64,000 nt of DNA from Cladocopium goreaui (lineage: Eukaryota; Sar; Dinophyceae; Suessiales; Symbiodiniaceae), in contig CAMXCT020003713.1 in assembly GCA_947184155.2 (NCBI GenBank), positions 298,501 through 362,500 on the forward strand, written 5' to 3'. Of the stretch, positions 33,158-43,881 are shown piece by piece. The position numbers and the translations under genes are program-made. The number at the start of each line of letters is the position of its first letter. Positions within the stretch are counted from its first letter, which is position 1. A model generated the notes under the pieces. It was not told the origin of the DNA. It saw only the letters and a list, made by a program, of their open reading frames with translations, and did not search any database.

Positions 33158-34006
33158 GTGGGGGTCGGATGGGGTCCGCGGATCCGGAAGATCTGCCTGG
33201 GCAGTGACTGGAAGGGATGGGAATATAACGGTTATAACATGTTATAACATCTTACTACCACAATGGAGGTTTAATACTACGACAACATGGAGGTTTCATG
33301 ATTTTAGAGGGTTAAACTTCACACATGGGGTGTTCACCATTAGAAGATGTTCGAAGCAGCTCGGTAAATGGCAATTTCATGGGATATTGGGCCAGAATTG
33401 GATATAAAGATATTTCGACTGGGTTAACCAACTGGATGCTGTAGTTTAGTGCGGTCATAACCTTTGGCTATAAGTGAACATGAAGAATCCCAACTGAATG
33501 TATGCAGGATGTCCAAGATCGGCCATGTCTTGGAGGTAATCAGCGAGAATGATATTGATCAATGGATTATTTAGACGATCTTCATAGAGGAATCCCATCC
33601 CCCTGAAGTTCAACAGCACCGAGCCAAAACCCTGGTGGAAGGTATTGTTGGATCTACTGTCCGCCCACTTGGTCATGTAGATAGTTTGCTCAACTCAGCG
33701 GATATTGACATAGCAATCGTTTGTACATGATGTTCCCAACTATAAACCTCCATTTAGTGCTGGGGTTTTCCAGCCATGCTTGATGACACCTGATGCTTCA
33801 ATAAAATCAAGGCTTGACAATGTCCATCTTCTGGCCAGGGTAACGTGAGGTGACCATCGAACAGAATGATATTGGCAGTTCCAAACAACGCCTTTGGGAG
33901 TCCCAAGAAGATGACAAAGATGAGAACAAAGATTTAACAAAGATTAGAACAGTGATTCCAGGATCCATAGGATAACCATCGGGGATGCCCCAGAGAACCT
34001 CCAAAG
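33158..34006. other. Intron, weak candidate exons only
   Basis: Around 33505-33535 CAGGATGTCCAAGATCGGCC could start a tiny exon (MSKIGHVLEV), but there is no corroboration. Nothing else was recognised. Confidence 0.35.
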
Positions 34007-34066
34007 GTGCAGAAGGGCAAGATCGTGGACGAGGTCATTGACGTGAAGAAGGGAATGAGTGCTGGA
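34007..34066 (+). CDS. Tudor-like cassette copy 1, exon A
   Basis: After CCAAAG the frame reads VQKGKIVDEVIDVKKGMSAG. It is paralogous to 34850-34918, with D-E/G-x-I-D-V-x-K-G-M-x-A-G-N shared. An in-frame TGA follows at 34070 where the second copy has TCA. The donor must therefore lie before it, or this copy is broken. Confidence 0.6.
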
Positions 34067-34276
34067 AACTGAGGACCTGTGTGCCGCCAACATTCCCAGG
34101 ATATACAGTGGAGCCATCTTTGACACATTTTAGAGGGAAGATATCTGAGATACAAGGAAACCAGAGATTTCAAAGCTAAGTTTGGGGTTGAACATGGACC
34201 CAGCATGTCCACACTACATCTACTGAGTGGTGACTCCGCGCTAAGTTTGCGCTGAATGACCACGGCATCAGCCAAG

Positions 34277-34350
34277 GTCACCAACATGAGGCGGCAGCAA
34301 AGCGGGCACGTCCTTCAATTCACTGCAACTGATGTGTTGGTGAAGCTTGG
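34277..34350 (+). CDS. Tudor-like cassette copy 1, exon B
   Basis: After GCCAAG the frame reads VTNMRRQQSGHVLQFTATDV then LVKLG. The second copy at 35317 reads VTNTRFQQNGQVMQYTATDV then LVKLG, so they are obvious paralogues at DNA and protein level. The end is where the two copies stop matching. Confidence 0.7.
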
Positions 34351-34508
34351 CCAAGAGCTGCTGTTGGAAATTTAATTTACAATTGACTACAGTACACCTT
34401 TTAAAAAACCGGGAATATGCCGTGCAATATTCATGAATATTCTGCAACTGGGTCAACTTGGTTAGCCCCCCAAAAGTGGATCCCGTGACCAAAATCTTTC
34501 CTCACGGG

Positions 34509-34594
34509 TCTTACTGAGGAAATATGAGGATGGCAAGACGGAGTGGACCGAGATTGAAGACTTGAAAAAGCTGTGGATCCTCAGTTGCGATTAG
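34509..34594 (+). CDS. Tudor-like cassette copy 1, exon C (frameshifted end)
   Basis: The frame reads LLRKYEDGKTEWTEIEDLKK and then L. Compared with 35942-36030 one G is missing after AAGCT, which shifts the frame and leads to TAG. Y-x-D-G-x-x-E-W-x-x-x-x-x-L is the signature I associate with Tudor/agenet-type barrels. This copy may be decaying or may use an earlier donor. Confidence 0.6.
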
Positions 34595-34849
34595 AGTCAG
34601 GTCCAAAGAGCCAACGAACCCACCAGAGGTCAACGGCTGTGGTGATAGCACGTCAGTGATGGTAGGGTCTATCTCAGTTACCACTGTTCCAAAGCATGGT
34701 TGACGCACATGCTTGATTATCAACCAATGCCTAACTTGGATGTTTACCCAGAGGTATCCAGAGATGTGATCCATTGCAGTGCTCTGCTGGTTTTCCCTTT
34801 GTCCATTTGGGATGATGACGATGACCGTGGGATGTGCTGAGCCACCAAG

Positions 34850-34918
34850 GTGGTTCGGAAGGACGAGCTGGTTGGTGAGATCATCGACGTGAGGAAGGGA
34901 ATGCGTGCTGGAAACTCA
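34850..34918 (+). CDS. Tudor-like cassette copy 2, exon A
   Basis: After CCACCAAG the frame reads VVRKDELVGEIIDVRKGMRA then GNS. This is the intact partner of 34007-34066, with no internal stop. The hydrophobic/charged alternation fits the first strands of a small beta-barrel. Confidence 0.65.
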
Positions 34919-35316
34919 GGGGGCGTTCCCCAAAATGCTGATCATGTTAGTAATTTGTATATAGTTATGTATGCAGTAAATTATACCCAATTAAGAACCA
35001 CAAATGGGTGGTATAAACCATCAACATATGGGTGGTTTAACCTCGGACGGGATTGAAGCTGTAGGATGCCAACTTTCCCTGGGTATACCCCAAATTCACC
35101 TGTTCATCACATTTCATCACCATATTCCCCAGAAAAACGTCATTTTGGTGGAAGTCTGGATCCATTTTTATAGGAAGATCTCAAGTCATTAAGGAATACC
35201 TAAAATAATAGAGTATCATAAAACATAGAAACGAACAACATCCGAAGTTTGGGATGGAACGTGAACTCAGACTTTCAGACAGGTCCGTGGCAAGTGTTTA
35301 CCATGGCAGCCCCTAG

Positions 35317-35390
35317 GTCACCAACACGCGTTTCCAACAGAATGGGCAGGTCATGCAGTATACTGCAACAGATGTTTTGGTGAAGCTTGG
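35317..35390 (+). CDS. Tudor-like cassette copy 2, exon B
   Basis: After CCCTAG the frame reads VTNTRFQQNGQVMQYTATDV then LVKLG. It is the paralogue of 34277-34350 and keeps the same start point directly after AG. A TATC array begins about 130 bases downstream inside the next intron. Confidence 0.7.
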
Positions 35391-35524
35391 CTGGTCAAAT
35401 ATGGAGGTGCTATTTTTTTATTTTTTTGTTTTTTTTGTTTTCCAGCCTGGCTTTGTGGCTTTTGTGGCTGCTGTGGCTTTTGTGTGTGTGTGGCTTTTGT
35501 GGCTTTACCATGCTTTACCATGCT

Positions 35525-35722
35525 TTACCTATCTATCTATCCATCCATCCATCCATCCATCCATCTATCCATCTATCTATCTACCTATCTATCCATCCAT
35601 CCATCCATCCATCTATCTATCTACCTATCTATCTATCTATCTCTATCTATCTATCTATCTACCTATCTATCTATCTATCTACCTATCTATCCATCTATCT
35701 ATCTATCTATCTATCTATGCCA
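35525..35722. repeat. (TATC)n/(ATCC)n array inside cassette copy 2
   Basis: CTATCTAT and CCATCCAT units run for about 200 bases. It is absent from the corresponding intron of cassette copy 1 and largely explains the longer exon B to C distance in copy 2. Confidence 0.9.
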
Positions 35723-35941
35723 CAGCTAAATGACCCTAAACCATCCGAGATTCGCCCAGCTCGGAGGATTTGGGTACCGAAACCAATGGGATCTCAAGAG
35801 TTTGTCTCAACATTTGAGACTCCCCCAATGCTTTGGATGGGGAGGATGGAAAACCGTAGGATTTAGGGGTGCCCCATGTTTGGAGGAACGCAACTAGATG
35901 TCGTCGATGTTTTTTGGATATATGAGGCTGGGTCAGGGGTC

Positions 35942-36030
35942 TTGTTTTGTTTGCTGAGGAAATATGCAGATGGCAAGATGGAGTGGACAGAGATTGAAGA
36001 CTTGAAAAAACTGGTGGATCCTCGGTTGCG
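35942..36030 (+). CDS. Tudor-like cassette copy 2, exon C
   Basis: The frame reads LLRKYADGKMEWTEIEDLKK then LVDPRLRLGLD. It keeps the frame that copy 1 has lost. Together A-B-C of this copy give a barrel-like sequence ending in Y-A-D-G-K-M-E-W. Such domains often bind methylated or acetylated chains, but here the function is inference only. Confidence 0.7.
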
Positions 36031-36262
36031 ATTAGGACTTGATACTTGCATGATCACCCATGGAGTTTCAAGTGGTCAGGAGAGTTTCGGGTCGATTTGC
36101 CATGAAATTCCATAAGCCAATGCGGACAAACCATGCTTTCCAGTCAATTTTCTAAGACGTTTGCATCAAACCTCTTATCAAACATTGCGAAATATCGTGG
36201 TTTCCAGTGGGTTTTCTCATCCAAAAACGGCACCTGACCCTGTGATGTCCGAACAAACCCAG

Positions 36263-36378
36263 GTGCCAAACAGCCCTTGTGGGGAAGAGCTTCGAAAGCA
36301 GCTGGGTGCACAGCTGCTGGCGGCCGCGGATGATGGTTCTTTAGAGGCCATGCTGAGAAACAAGGCCAGGAAGGCTTT
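36263..36378 (+). CDS. DGRL-repeat exon 4
   Basis: Acceptor AACCCAG and a consensus GTAAGC donor bracket a segment reading VPNSPCGEELRKQLGAQLLA then AADDGSLEAMLRNKARKA. The module helix L-R-K-Q-L-G-A-Q-L-L-A-A-A is followed by D-D-G-S-L-E-A-M-L. The 116-nt length is close to the 118 nt of two sister exons. A minus-strand frame here is a shadow. Confidence 0.85.
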
Positions 36379-37316
36379 GTAAGCCTTCTCATCCCCAACC
36401 TTGGTAGTCTAAGTATGTTTAATCAGTTTAATCATGTTTAATCCTTTGGTTTGTTGCTATAAATGGAAAATCACCACTTAACCATGAAAAGATTAAGGTA
36501 TTTTTTGTGGACTACCAAAGATTGACCATGTGTATATATATATTATATACATATGACCATGTTATGACCAACAGTTTGCGAACTGGAAAATCACAATTTT
36601 AAGTATATGTTGAACAGCTAATCATCGAGCTAGATGGGCCAGTTTCCATAGCCACATCAATCACGAGAGGGTATTGGAATTGGTTAGATTTTTACGAGTT
36701 AATGCTTGTTATCTAATGATTGTTAATGGCTTGCGATTTAGATGCGTGAATGGATGGGTTGCCACTCCCCTAACATTACGCCAGTTCAACACCTGCGAGT
36801 GAATTATGTGTATATATATATATATAACTCATTTGTACGTTCCGGGATTCCGGTGGCTTTGTTTGGTGGGAGTGGGACCAGGGGCTAGGCCTCCCAGGCT
36901 TTGTGGTTGGAGATTCCCCTACGAAATCTCTCAGTAATAAAGGAAAAACATGGAACAACTGGAGAGATCATGAGAGACCTACAAAATCCTACAAACATGT
37001 GCACCTGACAGCATATATATAGTGAGTATAATGCATGTAGCTAGGGGCTTCTGACAAGATGATCCTATTGAAGCCAGAGCAGTTGCCCAGTCAGGCTGAA
37101 GCCAAGGCGGAAGACTTGCGACTGGAGGCAAGATGGGCATGTACAAATGAATGCAGGTGTAGCTTGTGGATTCATGTGGATTGTAGATATTTATATAATT
37201 TTGATTTTTGCATACGACTTGTTTAAACTTTGCTCACGCTCTTCAACATTTCCATGTGAAGGTTCAGATGCAACTAAGTCTTATATGATCTTATATGTTG
37301 TACGCATTTACTGCAG
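36379..37316. other. Intron with a possible short exon near 37083
   Basis: Between 36575 and 36672 lies a degraded MITE family A copy (AATCACAATTTTAAG to ACGAGAGGGTA). Around 37083-37132 an open stretch reads AEAKAEDLRLEARWA after CAGTCAG, which is helical and exon-like but short. Confidence 0.4.
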
Positions 37317-37393
37317 GTAGCTGTGAAATGCTTGGCGCAATTGGATGCAATTGGCATTTCCCAGCAGATCCCAGTCTTCAGTGATGCTGTCAG
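37317..37393 (+). CDS. Exon, unrecognised (VAVKCLAQLDAIGISQQ)
   Basis: Acceptor TACTGCAG and a GT donor at 37394 bracket a segment reading VAVKCLAQLDAIGISQQIPV then FSDAVR. No repeat core is present. It may be a linker between repeat exons 4 and 5. Confidence 0.6.
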
Positions 37394-37566
37394 GTATCAT
37401 CCCCCCGCAGAACACAATGGTTTACCGTGGTCCATCCCAACCTGTCCAAATTTGTGGATGCATCCCAGGTATTCATGGGATATGTATGGACTGTATGGAT
37501 AGTTACAATCGTATGGATATGATATACGGATATGACCACTCTTTCAAATCCGCCAGCCGCTGCTAG

Positions 37567-37684
37567 ATTGGACAACAGCTGCTGAATGCTGTTGAAGATG
37601 GGAGTCTTGAGAAGATCCTTCAAGAGAAGGCTGAGCCTGTGCTACGGGCTGATATAGGATGGCTGCTTGGGGGTTGCTGGAATC
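37567..37684 (+). CDS. DGRL-repeat exon 5
   Basis: An in-frame TAG just upstream forces the acceptor CTGCTAG. The exon then reads IGQQLLNAVEDGSLEKILQE and KAEPVLRADIGWLLGGCWN, with a consensus GTAAGG donor. The core matches Q-Q-L-L-A-A-A-E-D-G-R-L-E-A-A-L, and 118 nt equals repeat exon 7. Confidence 0.8.
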
Positions 37685-38806
37685 GTAAGGGGGTATATAT
37701 ATATATATGAAGTCTCCTAATTGCATAAATGCGCGTATCTCATGTGTATGTATATATATATATAAATATCCTATTTCCATAGTATAGTTATAGGGATTCT
37801 GGGACGGTGACCAGCAACCAATGAAATACATACTCTCTCACTCTCTCTCTCTCTCTATATACATATATATACATATATACATATATGTATATATATATAT
37901 GTTCCAGGTTCGGGGACCCCCCCTCCCCCCCACGGTCATGGTTCCCCCCCTTCCCCTGTGGATGTGGTCCTGTAGGTAGTATAGGTACTCATGGTCCCCC
38001 CCCTCTCCCCTGTGAATGGGAGTTGGGTGTATATAGTCTCCCCCCCCAGTTGGGTGTATAGAGTCTCCCCCTCCACCCTGTGGATGTGGGAGGTGGGTGG
38101 GTCCTGTAGCTAGTATAGGTAGTAAAGAGGTAATAATATAACTATACTCTTTAGTTCCTATATAAGTAGGTGATATCAGCTTTGAATATTATTCAATGCA
38201 ATGCTGTCATTTTCTATGCCAAATTATGGTCGCCGTTTCATACCAAGGTTTTTGCTGTACATACCATGGAAATATGAGGTTCTCCATCCAAACTGGTGCA
38301 AATACCATGGAAATATGAGGTTTTGCATCCAAAATGTCAGGGAGTAGGGGACCATACCATTGGGGGGGGGCTACGGGACCGGGGACCGGGATCATATATA
38401 TATATATATATGTAATTATATACACGTATACACATATCGATATGCGGAATATCCTTGAATATCCCCGATTATCTACACACACACATACACACACACACAC
38501 GGATATACGTATATATATATATATATGTGTATATATGTATATATATAATATATGCTTTGCACCAGTGCTTAGCAATTTGATTTACAAATTGGAATGCGGA
38601 ACCAAGTAATCAGAGGTGGCAGAATAACTGGTCATTCCACCATGCATCCAAGTTGATGGTGTACATAACCAGCCAATTGCCAGCCCATATCCCCCTTGAC
38701 TTAACATAAGTATGGAAAAAAACATGAACAAACACCATTTTTATCCATTTTTATACATGTTTCATAGGTCAGACATCCATCAACGGGCCATTCTCCACAG
38801 CGCTAG
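37685..38806. other. Intron with C-rich, CT and TA tracts
   Basis: C-rich runs (CCCCCCCTCCCCCCC) lie at 37915-38090 and TA/CA tracts at 37850-37900 and 38390-38560. A roughly 40-bp direct repeat containing ATACCATGGAAATATGAGGT lies at 38261-38333. No gene was seen. Confidence 0.6.
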
Positions 38807-38910
38807 GCCACTTCTCTGGCCGAGCAGGTCAGGCTGCGGGTGGGGCAGCAACTGGTGGCTGCCGCAAGGGATGGGCGTCTGGAGGCAGCGCTCTTGCGAC
38901 AGCAGGCAGG
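38807..38910 (+). CDS. DGRL-repeat exon 6 (near consensus)
   Basis: An upstream in-frame TAG sets the acceptor at GCGCTAG. The exon reads ATSLAEQVRLRVGQQLVAAA then RDGRLEAALLRQQAG, with a GT donor at 38911. A later donor at 38950 would add SDIHQLAHQLADR. The shorter form fits the RQA-R end of repeat exon 3. Confidence 0.85.
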
Positions 38911-39512
38911 GTCAGACATCCACCAGCTGGCCCACCAGCTGGCTGATAGGTGGTTTATCCATTGTTTATCCCATTATTGATAGGGCTGATAGGGTTTCAA
39001 CATGTTTCAGCCATGTCTATTCACAGAAAAAGGGAACAATAAAAAATGTTCCCAAGAAAATGGGGGTTTGAGTGGGAAAGTCATCGAACTCAATGGTGGA
39101 TTTTCCAGACCATGCACCGGACCAAGATGGGGCGTTGGAAGGTGAGTTTCTTGTTGGAAATGAGTGTTTTGGAGTGCCATGTTCAAACTGCAAATCATAG
39201 GTATTTGCTGGCTAAAATCCAGTTCCTGTAGTTTATGTCCCCATGTGTATTGATTATATCTCCATCAAATCCCCTCATTCATGTTTTTTGCTGCCTGTTT
39301 TCAGCTGGAACATTCTAAGAATGGAGCACATGGAGGCTTGCTGCAAACGTTCCATTCAACATTTTCCATCAACCCAGTGAAATTCCAGAACTCATACTTT
39401 TAGTGGTGGTTTATGGTGGTTTCCTTATTTTTGAAGCTAATTTTCAACATTGAAGCGCGAAAACCTGGTGAGGAACCACGGTTTCTTTCGATTTTTCCGT
39501 TTTTTTTCACAG

Positions 39513-39630
39513 CCAAATCCCAGCTGTTCCAGGCTCCCAAGATCGACCACCTGGAGAGCGTTCGGCAGCAGACCGCTGCGCGGCTCCTGGCAGCCGCAGA
39601 GGCAGCGCTTTTCACGTCTTGGGAGAAAGG
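39513..39630 (+). CDS. DGRL-repeat exon 7 (DGRL core lost)
   Basis: A strong pyrimidine tract and TTTTCACAG precede KSQLFQAPKIDHLESVRQQT then AARLLAAAEAALFTSWEKG, with a consensus GTAAGG donor. The helix L-E-S-V-R-Q-Q-T-A-A-R-L-L-A-A-A-E is canonical, but D-G-R-L is replaced by A-A-L-F. Length is 118 nt. Other small edits suggest drift in this copy. Confidence 0.85.
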
Positions 39631-40528
39631 GTAAGGGCCCTAAGAAACCCGAAATCGCATCAACTTCCCAAGAAATGAAAGACATGTGCATGTGGTCTGG
39701 GGAGTTCCGGCCATTTCCCGGGCCATTCCGCCCACTTCAATTCTGCTTAAAGAATAGATGGCTTGCAGATTTCTGACTTGACTGTTGCATTTAGCTGTGA
39801 AGTAACCGAGGGCTTGATAGACAGTGGAGAGCTGGGGCTGGCATTCATTTGGTTTCCAAAGATTTGCAACTCTGTGTTTGTTTTCTTGGCTGACAGTCGA
39901 GTCGATATAGGTTCCCAGGATGAAATCCAAGATCCGTTTTGCTTGATAGACTTAATAAACTGATAAAAGGGACCTCACAAAAACAGGCCAAGACCATGCA
40001 ACACCAGGTTCTGTCAAAATCATGTGAAATTTGGTTTCCGCCCGTTTGATCCAAGTTCCTCCAAATCGTCCATTCTGAGCTAGTTTTCAGGAAAAATAGT
40101 GTTACTTTGGAATGCCCAGACATGTGTACACACATGTTTGACTGTATTTGCGTGTTTGTATATGTATAATATATATATACTAGTATATATATAAACAGAT
40201 TTATGGCACATCAATCTAGGTATATATCATCCAGGTAAACATCATTTGTTGGCAGGGCAACAAAAGTAATCTTGGCCATGAACATGTTGGTGATCATGCG
40301 AATCCTCGTTTGTACTCCCGGTTTTAACCAGTAGAAACAGGAGGTGATCCGTCAAAAAACGTTTCAGTACCCAAAATGCATGTTTCGCACCAAGATCCAA
40401 GTGATTTTGGAGAATGTTGCTGAGTAAACCTGGGCTACGAAGGTGATTTTCAGCCAAAGGTTCGCTGTTTGGAGGGTACCGCCATGATCCCAATGGTGAC
40501 ATGGCGTTCCCCATCCCCGGCCGCGCAG
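39631..40528. other. Intron, nothing recognised
   Basis: The sequence is AT-rich and unique, with a short TA tract at 40165-40195. Overlapping open frames on both strands carry no motif. Confidence 0.5.
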
Positions 40529-40620
40529 GACGGTCGCTTGGACCGTGCCCTGGGCCACAGCGACTTGGAGGCGGCGCGGCAGCGCTTGGCAGCCAACTTC
40601 CTGGCATCGGCAGAGGAGGG
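40529..40620 (+). CDS. DGRL-repeat exon 8 (starts at DGRL)
   Basis: Acceptor CCGCGCAG is followed directly by DGRLDRALGHSDLEAARQRL then AANFLASAEEG, with a GT donor at 40621. The exon is exactly one 30-residue module phased from D-G-R-L to the E before the next D-G. The splice junctions therefore cut the module at E|DGRL. Confidence 0.85.
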
Positions 40621-41009
40621 GTCATGGATGGATGGATCGTTGGTGGATCATGTCAACCCTTGAATAATAACCCCGTAGGCATATCTAGGCATATAATATA
40701 AACAATTGCGTCCTGATTAGTGTGAGGCCCCCCTCAACAATAGCTATACCCTCTTCAAACTTGGGCGCCAAAAATTGTCTTCCCAGGAAAAACGAATATC
40801 CGCACTTAAGTAAGGATTTCAATTGGCTACAATTGAAATCTAATTATATAACTCTTTTTTTTGCCGATGAACTTGTGGTGTTTGTAGTACTTGTAGTACT
40901 TGTAGTACCTGTAGTAGTTGTAGTACTTGTAGTACCTTGTAGTGAGTTGGATTTAACATGTTGACTGCGTTACCTTTTCCACCTTAAGTTTTTATTCAGA
41001 GTGTAATTT

Positions 41010-41100
41010 CTAAGAGAAAGATAAAGACTTAAAGAGAAAGGACAAGAGAGAAAGAGAAAGAGAAAGAGAAAGAGAGAGAGAGAGAGAGGAAGAGGAAGAG

Positions 41101-41132
<32 letters not shown>

Positions 41133-41300
41133 GAAATAGGACGAGGACGAGGAAGAGGAAGAGGAAGAGGAACAGAGAGAGAGAGGAAGAGGCACAGAGA
41201 GAGAGAGGAAGAGGAAGATGAATAGGAAGAGGAAGAGGAAGATGAACAGAGACAGAGAGAGGAAGAGGAAAAGGCAGGGGAAGAGGCAGAGGAAGATGAA
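41010..41300. repeat. Polypurine GA/GGAAGA tract
   Basis: About 290 bases are almost entirely A and G on the + strand, as AGAGAAAG, GAAGAGG and GAAGAA units. Such tracts can form triplex (H-DNA) structures. Serine-rich minus-strand frames here are artefacts. Confidence 0.9.
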
Positions 41301-41302
41301 CT

Positions 41303-41671
41303 CAGGATCAGCTCTGGAAAAGTTTGCTGCAACTGTGAAACCTGAGAACAAACCTACTAAAGTGAACTGGACCCTCTCATGGCCCAGTGCCTTGGAAATT
41401 TGTGGAAAAACTGTTCTTTAATAAGGGTTTAATCAGCGGTCTGATTCTTTTGGGAAAGGCTTGGACTTTGAACTTCTCAATTGCTTTTGTAAAAGGCTTT
41501 TCTTTCTTCTCTTGGCTCCAGGATCAGCTCTGGAAAAGTTTGCTGCAACTGTGAAACCTGAGAACAAACCTACTAAAGTGAACTGGACCCTCTCATGGCC
41601 CAGTGCCTTGGAAATTTGTGGAAAAACTGTTCTTAAATAAGGTTTTAATAAGCTGTCTGATTCTTTTGGGA
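41303..41671. repeat. Direct duplication, two about 153-bp copies offset by 216 bp
   Basis: CAGGATCAGCTCTGGAAAAG starts copies at 41303 and 41519. They match nearly perfectly to GATTCTTTTGGGA at 41455 and 41671. One frame reads SGSALEKFAATVKPENK, but no splice support or domain is seen. Confidence 0.9.
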
Positions 41672-41861
41672 CAGGGAGACAAGCAATATTTTTTTCAGGA
41701 AAAATGTTCAGATTTTTTTTTTACACCTGTTTTTTTGGACAAAACATGGTCTCTCAAGAATTTTGCCACAGTGAAGCTTCCAAACAATAAATGGGCTCAG
41801 AATAATTTGGAGAATTTTTGGCACAATAGCGAACCTATCCACTAATCAGCATCCAACATTA

Positions 41862-41945
41862 TATATATAATAATAATAATAGCAATAATAATAATAGCAA
41901 TAATAATAATGATAATAATGATAATAGTAATAATAACAGTAGACA
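41862..41945. repeat. (AAT)n / (AATAATAGC) array
   Basis: ATAATAATAGCAATAATAAT units, a trinucleotide microsatellite. Confidence 0.9.
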
Positions 41946-42043
41946 AAATGATAATGATGAAGTATATCATATACCCATATGTATCCCCCAATTCATTGTT
42001 GTGATTTGATGAACAAATCCGTTCCAAGGCAGGGTCCTGTGAG

Positions 42044-42172
42044 GACGGTCGCCTGCAACGTTTGCTGAGCGCTGGGAACGACCTGGACGCGCTGCGGCAG
42101 CGCGTCTCCCAGCAGCTCTTGGCCGCCGCGGAGGACGGGCGTCTGGAGAAGGCCATGCAGAAACGCAGCGAG
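42044..42172 (+). CDS. DGRL-repeat exon 9 (one and a half modules)
   Basis: Acceptor CCTGTGAG precedes DGRLQRLLSAGNDLDALRQR then VSQQLLAAAEDGRLEKAMQK and RSE, with a GT donor at 42173. The two D-G-R-L motifs are exactly 30 residues apart and define the repeat length. This exon shows the whole module uninterrupted, including the D-L-D-A-L-R-Q-R-V helix. GC content is about twice that of the flanks. Confidence 0.9.
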
Positions 42173-42320
42173 GTGCGGATGGGCCCGGATGGGCCCAGGG
42201 TGCTGGGGAAATGGCCATGGAAAATGGATTGAACATGGCCATGGAAAGGGTTCCATAAATGTTTCATAGGGATATTCATGGAATAATGGGATAATGGGAT
42301 AACTTAGGGATGATTGTGGA

Positions 42321-42432
42321 GTTACCCTTTGGTAATTAATCAAAACATGGCAATGAAGAATCCTCCATTTATAGTGGGTTTTCCCATTAAAATCTCCATT
42401 TTAAGAGGATTTGCCACGTTTCATTGCCAAAG
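42321..42432. mobile_element. Probable MITE family A relative
   Basis: It starts TTACCCTTTGGTAATTAATC and ends CATTGCCAAAGG, with TTTTCCCATTAAAATC inside. It has weak terminal inverted repeats and a layout like family A. A similar left end (ATTACCCTCTGGTAATCAAA) lies at 50683. Confidence 0.45.
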
Positions 42433-43560
42433 GATAAGTACAGTTATATATCCCACATACACACACCCTAGCCCTAGTCAACCAAGTCCTAAACCACCTT
42501 AGCTTTATCTAGGGGGAAACGTAAGAACAGGTTGAAAACATGGTGGTAACATAGTGGGAAGAAGTGAGAAAATTGAAGTTGGGTTGTGAATCAACGGACA
42601 TGTGTGTTGATTTTGATTCTCAGCCATTTTGATGAAGGAATGATTCCACTGATTGTTTCTCCCAGTAGCCATCCATGCCTGGGGTAGAAGCGTGGTCCAT
42701 AAATTCCTTTGCAAGAAGATTGCCTAGGCAGCTCTGCATTTGAAGGATCCTATGACCCATTTACCTACCTCTGTTGACCCCTGAATTTGTTCGCTCTTTT
42801 CTCACCTGCAACTAATAGTTTTTACCCTGATTGGGGGGCATTAGAAAAAGGCCAGTACAGTATACATCCCAGGCCCATCCCAGGCCAGAAGTGCGGTCAA
42901 ATTCAATTCCTATCGCCGATCATCATTCATAATGCTAATTTAATTAAGGGGCTCCTCTCACATTTTAAGAACAAATGCAGCGGGAGCGTTATATAAGAAT
43001 GTTGGTTGCCGATGGCCAGGGTCCCTCAATTTCTTAACGGAAAGGGCCCATGTATTTCAGTATGTATGTGCAATTAATCGGCCAAGATTCCCAACTTGCT
43101 CCAAATTCCAAATCTAGATTAAAGTCAATCAGAGCGCACAACACAAGAGCAGATAGATTTTCATAAAGTCTCCGCAACCTTAGGCGTGCATCCCAAACTT
43201 CTTAGGCTTGAAGATTCCAGGTCCCTCAATTTCTTAATTTCGATTTCCATATACATTCCACATCATTCCACAACACATATACGCGGGAAACAAATCCAGC
43301 CCCTGATTTTCTTAAACAAGGAATTCTTATACAGTGCTGGGACTGTAAGTGTTTGTCAATTTTATAAGTTATTATCCTGACCATCGGGTCGTGTAAACAT
43401 CAACAGTTATCATCAGTTATCCAGATGACCATTGCTACCCCTTTTTTACATGATGATATAATATGATATGATATATATTAACATATATATAATATCATAT
43501 AATATAAATAATATGGTATATGATTATGTAGCCAAAAAAATGCCTAACATCCAGATCCAG
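42433..43560. other. Intron, nothing recognised
   Basis: AT-rich unique sequence, with a TA/ATATCATA tract at 43450-43520. No exon was identified. Confidence 0.5.
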
Positions 43561-43698
43561 ATCATCCGCACGGCGTCGCCAGGCTGTGCAAGACTTGGTG
43601 CGTGGTAAGGCGGCCATCTCCCTACTGAAAGCTGCCGAGGACGGTCAGCTGGAGGAGTTGTTGATCAAGGGCAGTCTGGCCACTCGGATGAGACCCCC
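43561..43698 (+). CDS. DGRL-repeat exon 10
   Basis: After CATCCAGATCCAG the frame reads SSARRRQAVQDLVRGKAAIS then LLKAAEDGQLEELLIKGSLA and TRMRPPP. The core L-L-K-A-A-E-D-G-Q-L-E-E-L-L is clear. A stop at about 43717 means the donor lies before it. No GT fits well, so a GA or GC donor is likely and the end is approximate. Confidence 0.8.
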
Positions 43699-43881
43699 AC
43701 CCGGCATCAGAAAATAAGGGTAGAATGGCGCAACCCGCCATTCTCCAACTTATGATACTTATATATAATATTACCGTATCATCTTATTAATTATGATAGA
43801 CTATATACATAATTATATATATATAAGTATTAAGTATGTATATATATATAGGTTTTGAAGATGAAGCGTGTTTTTCTCTAG

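Larger units (their letters stand above)
40621..42043. other. Intron rich in simple repeats and a direct duplication
   Basis: It contains GTAGTACTT repeats (about 40880-40945), a purine-only tract (41010-41300), a 216-bp-offset duplication (41303-41671) and an AAT array (41862-41945). Confidence 0.6.

Noticed and set aside
40970-41351. Serine-rich minus-strand frames
   Set aside because: Translation of the polypurine tract complement.
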